This document shows, piece by piece, positions 43,056-50,216 of a DNA stretch of 64,000 bases. A program made the position numbers and the translations under genes. The stretch is taken from positions 1,510,501 to 1,574,500 of the forward strand of contig AP026970.1 in NCBI GenBank assembly GCA_027924025.1. Direction: 5' to 3'. Origin of the DNA: Comamonadaceae bacterium OS-4. Lineage in GTDB: Bacteria; Pseudomonadota; Gammaproteobacteria; Burkholderiales; Burkholderiaceae_C. The notes beneath the pieces were generated by a model, which worked only from the letters and a program-made list of their open reading frames with translations, did no database searches and had not been told where the DNA came from. Positions within the stretch are counted from its first letter, which is position 1; each line of letters begins with the position of its first letter.

Positions 43056-44714
43056 TCAAAAATTGCGGAAACTTCCGGCATCGGGTTCACCGCTTGTCTC
43101 CGCAGGCTCCGGTGGCATGGGAATGCTGGCCGATGAAGCCGGGCGGCGCAGGGGCGGGGGGCTGACTACCGCAGGGCGGCTGCGGCCGGCCATCTGCAGC
43201 GGGCGGGCACGGGCTGCCGGTTTGCGGGCCCCCATGCGCATGGGGGGGGCGGACTCGCTATCCATACTCGTGCCGCTTGCTGCCGTGGAGCCGCCGACCA
43301 GGCTGCCCAGGCGGAGCACCAAGCCTTTGAGTGTTTCGGCCTGTGCGCTGAGCTGTTCGGCAGAGCTGGCGCACTGCTCCGCGGTCGACGAGTTGCTTTG
43401 CGAAATGCTGTCCATCTGGTTGATGGCCACACTGATCTGGGTAATGCCCTGCGCCTGCTCCCGTGCAGCGCCAGCGATGTCGCCTACCAGCGCGTCGGTT
43501 GCAGAGACTTTTTCTGAAATGGACAGCAGTGAGCGGCCCACCTCGCTGGTGCACTCGGCGCCGCGGCGGCTGTTGGCAATGGCGGCATCAATCTTCTCGG
43601 CCGTTTCTTTGGCGGCCGCGGCACTGCGCTGTGCCAGCGAGCGGACCTCATCGGCCACCACGGCAAAACCGGCACCTGCCTCTCCGGCGCGGGCGGCTTC
43701 CACGGCCGCGTTCAGCGCGAGGATGTTGGTTTGGAATGCGATTTCGTCAATGTTCTTGACGATCTTGGCGACCTCGGCACTGGACGCGTCGATGGCGGCC
43801 ATGGCTGCAGTCATTTCGGTCATGGTGCGGGTGCCGGTGTCGGCCACTTCGCGGGCCTGCGATGCCAGGACCTTGGCCTTTTGTGCGTTGTCGGCGGTCG
43901 CGCGGATCATGCTGGAGACTTCTTCCAGAGAGGCGCTGGTCTCTTCAATGGCGGCCGCTTGTTCGGTGGCACCCGAAGACAGGCCTTGGCTGGCCGATGA
44001 CACATCGCCGGCGGCCGCGGCGGTTTGCACGGCACCGCTTTCTAACGCTTGGGTGATGCTGCGCAGGGCCGAGTTGGTGCTGCGGATGATGAGGTAGCCG
44101 ATGATCACGGCGAACGCTACCGAGATGGCCAAAGTGAGTTGCAGCATCCAGATGCCGGAGCTGACCAGGGCTTTGCCTTGAGAGCCGGCTTTTTCGCCCA
44201 AGCGCTCGTTGAAGTCGATGTGCGCATCGGCCGCTTTTTCCATTTTCAAGAAATTGGGAATCTGTACGTCTTTGAATGTCTTCTGGGCCTCATCCGCTTT
44301 GCCGTCTCGTGTCAAAGCAAGGATGCGGGCGTTCGTGTTGTTGATGGCCTCATACGAGCGCTTGAGCTCTTCGTACAGGCGCCTGTCGTCCTGGTCCACG
44401 ATCAGGGGTTCGTACTTTTTGAGTTGATCGACGATCTGCTTGTCCAGCTCGGCAATCGTGCGCTCGCGCTCCGCTTTCTCTGCTTCTGTGGATTGGGGTA
44501 ACAACAGGCGTTCGATGGTTTGAGCCCGCACTTGGGAGCCCACATCGGCAACGATCACCAAGCTGGGGATGGCGTTGTCCGCCAAGTCCACCACCGAGGT
44601 GCCTATGCCGGCAAAGCGGGTCAGGGCGATGATTCCCGTGATCAGACTGAGAGCCACCAGGGTGGCGAAGCCGGCAATGATCCGGGCGGCGATGGTCCAG
44701 GCGTTGGTGTTCAT
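43056..44714 (-). CDS. Methyl-accepting chemotaxis protein of the chemosensory operon, with C-terminal CheR-docking tail
   Basis: 552 residues. TM1 is at about 9-30 ([20 protein letters not shown]), a four-helix-bundle-like periplasmic domain spans 35-185, and TM2 is at about 188-210. The signalling domain follows TM2 almost directly, so HAMP is missing or very reduced. The hairpin tip is [35 protein letters not shown]. After the domain comes a ~90-residue Pro/Arg/Ala-rich linker ending in SFRNF, which fits the aromatic-x-x-aromatic CheR-binding tail. It is placed between cheW and cheR, so it is the dedicated receptor of this pathway. Confidence 0.94.
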   Translation of the reverse strand: MNTNAWTIAARIIAGFATLVALSLITGIIALTRFAGIGTSVVDLADNAIPSLVIVADVGSQVRAQTIERLLLPQSTEAEKAERERTIAELDKQIVDQLKKYEPLIVDQDDRRLYEELKRSYEAINNTNARILALTRDGKADEAQKTFKDVQIPNFLKMEKAADAHIDFNERLGEKAGSQGKALVSSGIWMLQLTLAISVAFAVIIGYLIIRSTNSALRSITQALESGAVQTAAAAGDVSSASQGLSSGATEQAAAIEETSASLEEVSSMIRATADNAQKAKVLASQAREVADTGTRTMTEMTAAMAAIDASSAEVAKIVKNIDEIAFQTNILALNAAVEAARAGEAGAGFAVVADEVRSLAQRSAAAAKETAEKIDAAIANSRRGAECTSEVGRSLLSISEKVSATDALVGDIAGAAREQAQGITQISVAINQMDSISQSNSSTAEQCASSAEQLSAQAETLKGLVLRLGSLVGGSTAASGTSMDSESAPPMRMGARKPAARARPLQMAGRSRPAVVSPPPLRRPASSASIPMPPEPAETSGEPDAGSFRNF

Positions 44715-44718
44715 GGTG

Positions 44719-45264
44719 TCATACCTCTGAGGAAGATGCCGTCGCCGGCGCGGATTTGGAAACAGGGGGAAGCGTCAGGTTGCCGTCTTCCTGAAAAATG
44801 CGTTCGATATCCAGCAGCGTCTTCACACCGCCGCGGATGGTGGCCACGCCCAGCATGTAGTCGGTGTCCAGTGATTCGCCGAAGTCGGGGGTGGGCTCAA
44901 TATCGGCCGCCGCGAGGTTGACCACTTCTTCCACCGAATCGACGATGGCGCCCATCAGGGTGCGGCCGCCTTTGCTGAGGTGCACCTGCACCACCACAAT
45001 GCAGTTGCGGTCTCCCACGGCGACGGCCGGCATCTGGAATTTTTCGCGCAGGTCGATCACCGCGATCACGGTGCCCCGCAGGTTGATAACGCCCTTCACA
45101 TAGGCCGGCATGCGGGGCACCGGCGTGATGGGGCAGATGCGGATGATCTCGCGCACATTCATCACCGGGATGCCATAGGAGTCCGCACCGAGGGAGAAGG
45201 TCAGATAGCGGCCCGATATGCGGGTTTGGGCCGTCACAGGGGGGGCTGTGGTGCTTGCATTCAT
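44719..45264 (-). CDS. cheW: CheW coupling protein
   Basis: 181-residue adaptor between receptor and CheA. The SH3-like fold is visible in [52 protein letters not shown] and [20 protein letters not shown] segments. It overlaps the cheA stop by 4 bp and precedes the receptor gene by 4 bp, so the three products are made together. Confidence 0.96.
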   Translation of the reverse strand: MNASTTAPPVTAQTRISGRYLTFSLGADSYGIPVMNVREIIRICPITPVPRMPAYVKGVINLRGTVIAVIDLREKFQMPAVAVGDRNCIVVVQVHLSKGGRTLMGAIVDSVEEVVNLAAADIEPTPDFGESLDTDYMLGVATIRGGVKTLLDIERIFQEDGNLTLPPVSKSAPATASSSEV

Positions 45265-47447
45265 GGGTGGGTACCTGTGGACATGGGTGAATGGGATTTG
45301 CGGTGGTCCAGCGGCAGCTTGACCAGCGTGTCGACATCGAGAATCAGGCCGACCCAGCCGTCGCCCAGTACCGCGCCACCGGAAACGAGGTTCTGGTTTT
45401 CAAAGGTGGGGCCCAAGCTTTTGATGACGACCTCTTGCTTGCCGATCAAGTGGTCCACCAGAATGCCGCGCGATACGCCACCGGACTCGACCACCACCAC
45501 AATGCCGTCTTCCGGCCGTTGGGCGTGTCCGCCTTTGCCTAGGAAATTACCGAGCCGCAACACCGGCGTCTGGCGGCCGCGCACCGTCACCATTTCTTCG
45601 CGCTCGTGCACCGTGTTCACCATGCCGGGCCTCGGTTTGAAGGACTCACGCACCGATAGCGTGGGAATGATGTAACGCTCATCGCCCACGCCCACCAAAA
45701 AGCCGTCGATGATGGCCAGAGTCAGCGGCAGGGTGATGGTGAAGGTGCTGCCTTTGCCGGGGCTGGATTGCACGTCGACCCGTCCGCGCAGGCTGTCAAT
45801 ATTGCCGCGCACCACATCCATGCCGACTCCGCGACCGGAGAGGTCGGTCACCGTTTCTGCCGTGGAGAAGCCGGGCAGGAAGATCAGTGCATAAATCTCT
45901 TCTTTGCTCAGCGCCGCGTCCGGCCGCACCAGGCCGCGCTCAATGGCTTTGGCGAGAATGCGTTCGGAATCCAGGCCTTTGCCATCGTCCTGAATGCGGA
46001 TCACAATGCCGCCGCCCTGGTGGTGGGCGGAGAGCTTGATGGTGCCTGTGGACGCTTTGCCGTTGGCGGTGCGCACATCGGGCAGTTCCAACCCATGGTC
46101 CACCGCATTGCGGATCATGTGGATGAGGGGGTCCCCTACCTTCTCCACGATGTTGCGGTCCAGCTCGGTGTCTTCGCCATGCAGCTCCAGCTGGATCTGT
46201 TTGCCCAGTTGGGCGCTCAGGTCGCGCACGAGGCGGCTCATTTTCTGGAACAGGTTGCGGATGGGCACCATGCGAAGCGACATGGCGTTGCGCTGCAGCT
46301 CCGAGGTCACCCGGCTGAGCTGGCGCAGGCAGCGCAAGAGCTGCAGGCTGTTGAGACCTTGTACATCCGGGTTTTGCACCACCATGGATTGCGCAATGAC
46401 CAATTCGCCCACGAGATTGACGAGGTTGTCCAGCTTCTCGGTGTCCAGCTTCACAAAGCCCGCGGGGGCTGCCGCGGTCGGTGCGGGCGTGGTACGGGTT
46501 GAAGGCGTTTTGTCGGGAGTGCCTGAGGGCGGCGTGCTCACGCTGCTTGGGGCAGGTTTGCCAAGCAAAGCGGCTCGGGCCCGGTCCACAATGGGCTGAA
46601 CCGGTGAGGCGATGGCGCTGCCTGCGCCTTGGCCTTCCAGTTGCAGGCTGATTTGGGCGGTGAATACCTTCAAGGCATCGGCACCCGCCAGAACGCACTC
46701 AATGATCTCCGGGTTGATATCGAGCTTGCCTGCCCGAACGGCCTCCAGCAAGGTCTCTAACTCATGGGCCAATGCCGCCAGCACCGGTAGGTGCACCAGA
46801 CCGGCACCGCCTTTGAAGGTGTGAAAGGCGCGGAAGATGGAGTCGATGGTGGCCTTGTCCTGCGGATTGCTCTCCAGGGTGAGCACGCCTTGCTCCAGGT
46901 CTTGCAACAGCTCGACGGACTCCCTGACAAATTCGCGCAGCATCTCTTCGTCGCGCGCCAGGTCCAGCGTGAAGTGCTCCGGGAGGGCGTGCAGCGCAGC
47001 CTGTGTTTCAGGTGGTGTGTTGGCTACTTTTGGCGTTGGTGCGGCACTGGCAGGCATTGCCGGCTTGGTTTTCTTTTTGGGCTTGGGCTTGGGCTGCCAA
47101 GCCGCCGGCAGCTCAGGGACAGTTTGTTGTTGCTCCACCGCGAGAAGCAGCGCGCTCATCCAGGCATGCCATTCGCCTAAGCGGGTAATGGTGCCCGGGT
47201 CAAAGGTGACAGTGCTGTCCAGCACGGCGTCCATCCAGCGGCGCAGCACTTGAATGCCGGCGTCAAACCCCGGTGGTGCACCCTCCGTCGGGATATCGCC
47301 GAAATCCATGGTCAGCGCATTGATGGCCAACACGCCGGTGTCCTTGTCCGGTTCTACGAAGGCAAGCTCTTCTGCGAGTTGGCTCACCAAAGCCGTAGCG
47401 GCATCCAAGCGGCCTTGCCCCCAGTTTTCGACGGAATAGAGGTCCAT
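45261..47447 (-). CDS. cheA: Chemotaxis histidine kinase CheA, non-canonical architecture
   Basis: 728 residues. About 115 N-terminal residues (MDLYSVENWGQGRLD onward) are unlike the usual HPt start and I do not recognise them, though they are helical and may be a degenerate HPt. A Pro/Lys linker leads to an HPt with the phospho-His in FRAFHTFKGGAGLVH at about residue 210. A Pro/Thr-rich linker (about 285-325) stands where the CheY-binding P2 domain would be. Then come the dimerisation domain (KLDNLVNLVGELVIAQ), the ATPase (HMIRNAVDHGLE, DLSGRGVGMDVV) and the C-terminal CheW-like domain. It is the first gene of the operon. Confidence 0.95.
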   Translation of the reverse strand: MDLYSVENWGQGRLDAATALVSQLAEELAFVEPDKDTGVLAINALTMDFGDIPTEGAPPGFDAGIQVLRRWMDAVLDSTVTFDPGTITRLGEWHAWMSALLLAVEQQQTVPELPAAWQPKPKPKKKTKPAMPASAAPTPKVANTPPETQAALHALPEHFTLDLARDEEMLREFVRESVELLQDLEQGVLTLESNPQDKATIDSIFRAFHTFKGGAGLVHLPVLAALAHELETLLEAVRAGKLDINPEIIECVLAGADALKVFTAQISLQLEGQGAGSAIASPVQPIVDRARAALLGKPAPSSVSTPPSGTPDKTPSTRTTPAPTAAAPAGFVKLDTEKLDNLVNLVGELVIAQSMVVQNPDVQGLNSLQLLRCLRQLSRVTSELQRNAMSLRMVPIRNLFQKMSRLVRDLSAQLGKQIQLELHGEDTELDRNIVEKVGDPLIHMIRNAVDHGLELPDVRTANGKASTGTIKLSAHHQGGGIVIRIQDDGKGLDSERILAKAIERGLVRPDAALSKEEIYALIFLPGFSTAETVTDLSGRGVGMDVVRGNIDSLRGRVDVQSSPGKGSTFTITLPLTLAIIDGFLVGVGDERYIIPTLSVRESFKPRPGMVNTVHEREEMVTVRGRQTPVLRLGNFLGKGGHAQRPEDGIVVVVESGGVSRGILVDHLIGKQEVVIKSLGPTFENQNLVSGGAVLGDGWVGLILDVDTLVKLPLDHRKSHSPMSTGTHP

Positions 47448-47497
47448 AGCGGTGTGACCAATCGCTGTAACTGATAAATATCAAAAATATGAACTTC

Positions 47498-47527
47498 ATT
47501 ATTTAGTTTTAAAAATAACAATGTCAA
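47498..47527 (-). promoter_or_regulatory. Candidate promoter of the cheA operon
   Basis: On the minus strand TTGACA (47522-47527) is followed after 18 bp by AATAAT (47498-47503), in an A/T-rich island about 50 bp before the cheA start. This is a sigma70-type site; no flagellar sigma28 pattern was seen. Confidence 0.5.
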
Positions 47528-47626
47528 GGAATTAATTGAAAATATGGTTTAAACGATGAGTTGCCTGATGGGTGACAGAGAGTTGCATTGCTAAGATGTT
47601 GCTTTGCAACTCTGACCCAAGACTTC

Positions 47627-48076
47627 ATGGCACGTCTTTTTGCTACCAAATTCATAGCTGCTTGCGTAATCTCTGCGGGCGCTATGGCGCCTTTTTATGC
47701 TTATTCGCAGACTGACGCTTCCGCGTTCAGTGCCATCAGCGCCATGCCGGTGGCCTCGGTTGTCGGTGCGAGCGCGGGTGCGGTGATCGCCATTCCGGTG
47801 GCGTTTTCCACCGCAGGCGCGGTGTTGGTGGTGAAGGGCGTAGAGGCATCTGCCAAAGGCACGGTCTATCTGCTGGAGCGCATGTCAGATGGCGCGCGGG
47901 CCAGCGTAGAGGTGTCGGGCAAAGCGGCCTCCGGCGCTTCCAACGCCGTGGGCACCTCTGTTTTTGTCAGCGTGATTAGCACCGGCGTGGTGTTGTCGGT
48001 GGCGGGCAAGGTGATTGCGTTTGTGCCTAACGAAATCGGCAAAGCTTTGTTGCACAACGTACGCGTGAGCCAGTGA
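47627..48076 (+). CDS. Secreted small Ala/Val/Ser-rich protein of unknown function
   Basis: 149 residues. The N-terminal signal peptide (LFATKFIAACVISAGAMAPFYAYSQ) is followed by a mature part rich in small residues with two long hydrophobic stretches (VVGASAGAVIAIPVAFSTAGAVLVV and SVFVSVISTGVVLSVAGKVIAFV), so it may be membrane-associated. I recognise no family. The signal-peptide core is encoded by the dispersed hairpin copy E (47642-47700). Its stop overlaps the GTG start of the DUF2145 gene by 4 bp, so the two work as a pair. Confidence 0.8.
   Translation: MARLFATKFIAACVISAGAMAPFYAYSQTDASAFSAISAMPVASVVGASAGAVIAIPVAFSTAGAVLVVKGVEASAKGTVYLLERMSDGARASVEVSGKAASGASNAVGTSVFVSVISTGVVLSVAGKVIAFVPNEIGKALLHNVRVSQ
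47642..47700 (+). repeat. Dispersed hairpin element, copy E, encoding a signal-peptide core
   Basis: GCTACCAAATTCATAGCT, GCTTGCG, a 9-base spacer, CGGGCGCTATGGCGCC and TTTTTATGC. It shares the 16-base block TTCATAGCTGCTTGCG and the exact spacing to CGGGCGCT with copy F. It lies in sense orientation within codons 6-25 of the host gene. Confidence 0.75.
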
Positions 48077-48897
48077 GCCGCCTTATTTACCTGCAGCGAT
48101 GGGTGGCGGCAGGAGTGGTCGCCCTGGCGTGTGCCGGCCCAGCGCAGGCAGGCCGGACTTGTGATGAACCGCAGGACCTGACGCCCGCCAAGGTGGACAA
48201 GTCCATGACCTTGGCCTGGAAAACGCTGCAGGCGTTGGATGCCAGCGGTGCCAAGGTAGTGGTCATGGCGCGCGCCGGGCAGGACCTGAGCAAATACGGT
48301 GTGCGCTACTCGCACCTCGGGTTTGTGTACCGGCAAGACACCCCCGATGGCGCGTATGTCTGGCGGGTGCTGCACAAACTCAATATGTGCGGGACGGCGG
48401 AATCGGCCATTTACCGGCAGGGCCTCGGGGAGTTTTTCCTCGACGACCTCTGGCAATACGAAGCGGCTTGGGTGGCGCTCAGCCCGCAGGCGCAATCGGC
48501 CATGCTGAAAGTGCTGCTAGATGGGCCGCGGTCCTTGGTGCTGCACGAGCCGCGCTACAACATGGTCAGCTACCCGTGGTCTTTGAAGTACCAGCAGAGC
48601 AACCAGTGGGCGATCGAAACACTGGCCTTTGCGATGACGGCCGGCACTGCCGAGCCGGTGACCAGCCGGGCTCAGGCGCAGGCTTGGCTCCAGCGCGCCG
48701 CTTACCAGCCTACGACTTTGACGATCACCCCTTTGGTGCGCCTCGGAGCGCGCATGACCAAAGCCAATGTGGCGTTTGATGACCACCCTGACGAGAAGCG
48801 CTACTCCGACCGGATAGAAACCGTGACAGTGGACTCGGTGTTTGCCTGGCTCAAGCGCGCCAATCTGTCCGCTGGCGACCCGGTGGTGCAGCGCTAG
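48073..48897 (+). CDS. DUF2145 exported protein
   Basis: 274 residues, GTG start overlapping the upstream stop (GTGA). A signal peptide ends at ACAGPAQA. The DUF2145 pattern is visible: DKSMTLAWKTLQALDASGAKVVVMARAGQDLSKYGVRYSHLGFVYR and MVSYPWSLKYQQSNQWAIETLA. The conserved His, Cys (MCGTAESAIYRQGLGEFF) and Asn/Gln residues suggest a papain-like or NlpC-type hydrolase fold, but that is inference; no function is established. It converges with trhO 4 bp away. Confidence 0.9.
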   Translation: MSRLIYLQRWVAAGVVALACAGPAQAGRTCDEPQDLTPAKVDKSMTLAWKTLQALDASGAKVVVMARAGQDLSKYGVRYSHLGFVYRQDTPDGAYVWRVLHKLNMCGTAESAIYRQGLGEFFLDDLWQYEAAWVALSPQAQSAMLKVLLDGPRSLVLHEPRYNMVSYPWSLKYQQSNQWAIETLAFAMTAGTAEPVTSRAQAQAWLQRAAYQPTTLTITPLVRLGARMTKANVAFDDHPDEKRYSDRIETVTVDSVFAWLKRANLSAGDPVVQR

Positions 48898-48901
48898 CCG
48901 C

Positions 48902-49657
48902 TCAGGCTTCGCTGCTGTGCTGCAGGCCGGTAGACTGCAGATCGGCTCCCAAGGCGCGGCGTTCGTCGAACACAAAGCAGCCGCCCCGGTAGTGGCTGCC
49001 GTCGGTTTCTTCGAAGTACTTGAGAATGCCGCCCTCGAGCTGGTAGACGTGTTCCAGACCTTCTTCGCGCATCAGGATGGCCGCTTTTTCGCAGCGGATG
49101 CCACCCGTGCAAAAGCTCACCACGGTTTTGTCCTGGAGTTCGTCCAGATGGGCGCGAAATGCGTCCGGAAACTCGGTGAACTTGGTGATACGCCAGTCGA
49201 TCGCACCTTCAAAAGTGCCTTCATCGACTTCAAAGTCGTTGCGCGTATCCAGGGTGACCACCGGGCGACCGTTGTCATCATGGCCTTGATCTAGCCAGCG
49301 CTTCACAGTGGCAGGTGCCACCGCGGGCGCGCGCCCGTCAGCGGGCTTGATGGTGGGGTGGTTCATGCGGATGATTTCACCCTTGACCTTGACCAGCATT
49401 TTCTTGAACGGCTGGGTGTCTGACCAGCTTTCCTTGGGCGCGATATCTGCAAACCGCGGGTCGTGCTGGAGCTGGGTGACAAAACTGCGCACATCGTCCG
49501 CCGGCCCGGCGAGGAACATATTGATGCCTTCCTCGGCCAAGAGAATGGTGCCTTTGAGCTGCAGGGCTTGGGCGCGGCCCAGCAAGACCTCGCGTAAAGC
49601 GGCAGCATCCGGCAGCGGGACAAATTTGTAGGAGGAGATGTTCAGTACGGTGTTCAC
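48902..49657 (-). CDS. trhO: tRNA uridine(34) hydroxylase, rhodanese type
   Basis: 251 residues (YceA family), making ho5U34 in tRNA with oxygen. The N-terminal acylphosphatase-like domain has LKGTILLAEEGINMFLAGP. The rhodanese domain contains VTLDTRNDFEVDEGTFEGAIDW and the active loop VVSFCTGGIRCEKAAILM with the reactive Cys (CTGGIRC). The C-terminal zinc-type region found in longer members is missing, as in many proteobacterial copies. The upstream gene ends 9 bp before its start. Confidence 0.93.
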   Translation of the reverse strand: MNTVLNISSYKFVPLPDAAALREVLLGRAQALQLKGTILLAEEGINMFLAGPADDVRSFVTQLQHDPRFADIAPKESWSDTQPFKKMLVKVKGEIIRMNHPTIKPADGRAPAVAPATVKRWLDQGHDDNGRPVVTLDTRNDFEVDEGTFEGAIDWRITKFTEFPDAFRAHLDELQDKTVVSFCTGGIRCEKAAILMREEGLEHVYQLEGGILKYFEETDGSHYRGGCFVFDERRALGADLQSTGLQHSSEA

Positions 49658-49666
49658 CGCCTGATT

Positions 49667-50155
49667 TTAATTGCCTGCGTCCGGGCCAGCCGTATCCGGC
49701 GCATGCAACTGGGTCTGGATCCAATCCTTGGCGCTCTGGCTGTCGGCAAAAACACCGGAAGCGATCACACCGTCCAGCAAGTTTTCAAACCGGCTGCGCA
49801 GCAACGAGGCACCTTCCACGTGCGGAGCAATCACAAAGGCCACCGCTCGCAGGCGGGAGCCTGCTGGGCGGTTGGCATAGTCCGCGCGGGTTTGGGCATA
49901 GATGTCCGGCCCGTAAACCAGCGTGTCATGCATGTGATTGATGATGCCCCAGGGGCCAGCCGCGTTCAGGGTGGGGACTTGCGCCTTCATTTGGGCGGCT
50001 ATCAGGGCCCGCATTTCGGCGTTCCAGTCGCCGTGCATGTGGGCAATCAGCATGCCAGGGGCGATCTCCACCAAAGCGGATCCATGTGGACTGAATAAAC
50101 GGCGGGTCACGGGGTTTGAGGGACTTTTTCCGGGTTGGCAATGCGTAGCCCGCAT
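49667..50155 (-). CDS. Hypothetical protein, possibly STAS/SpoIIAA-like
   Basis: About 162 residues from the ATG at 50155; an ATG at 50200 is also possible. The mature-looking part GMLIAHMHGDWNAEMRALI, GPWGIINHMHDTLVYGPD and RAVAFVIAPHVEGASLLRSRFENLL resembles proteins with a SpoIIAA/STAS fold, but I do not firmly recognise a family. It is cytoplasmic, with no signal peptide. It diverges from dnaE, with about 60 bp between starts, and leads into trhO. Confidence 0.75.
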   Translation of the reverse strand: MRATHCQPGKSPSNPVTRRLFSPHGSALVEIAPGMLIAHMHGDWNAEMRALIAAQMKAQVPTLNAAGPWGIINHMHDTLVYGPDIYAQTRADYANRPAGSRLRAVAFVIAPHVEGASLLRSRFENLLDGVIASGVFADSQSAKDWIQTQLHAPDTAGPDAGN

Positions 50156-50216
50156 TGTGGCGCAGATGCAGACCCTTCCCCCGCGTCTGCCGCCAATCAA
50201 AAACTACAATGACCCA

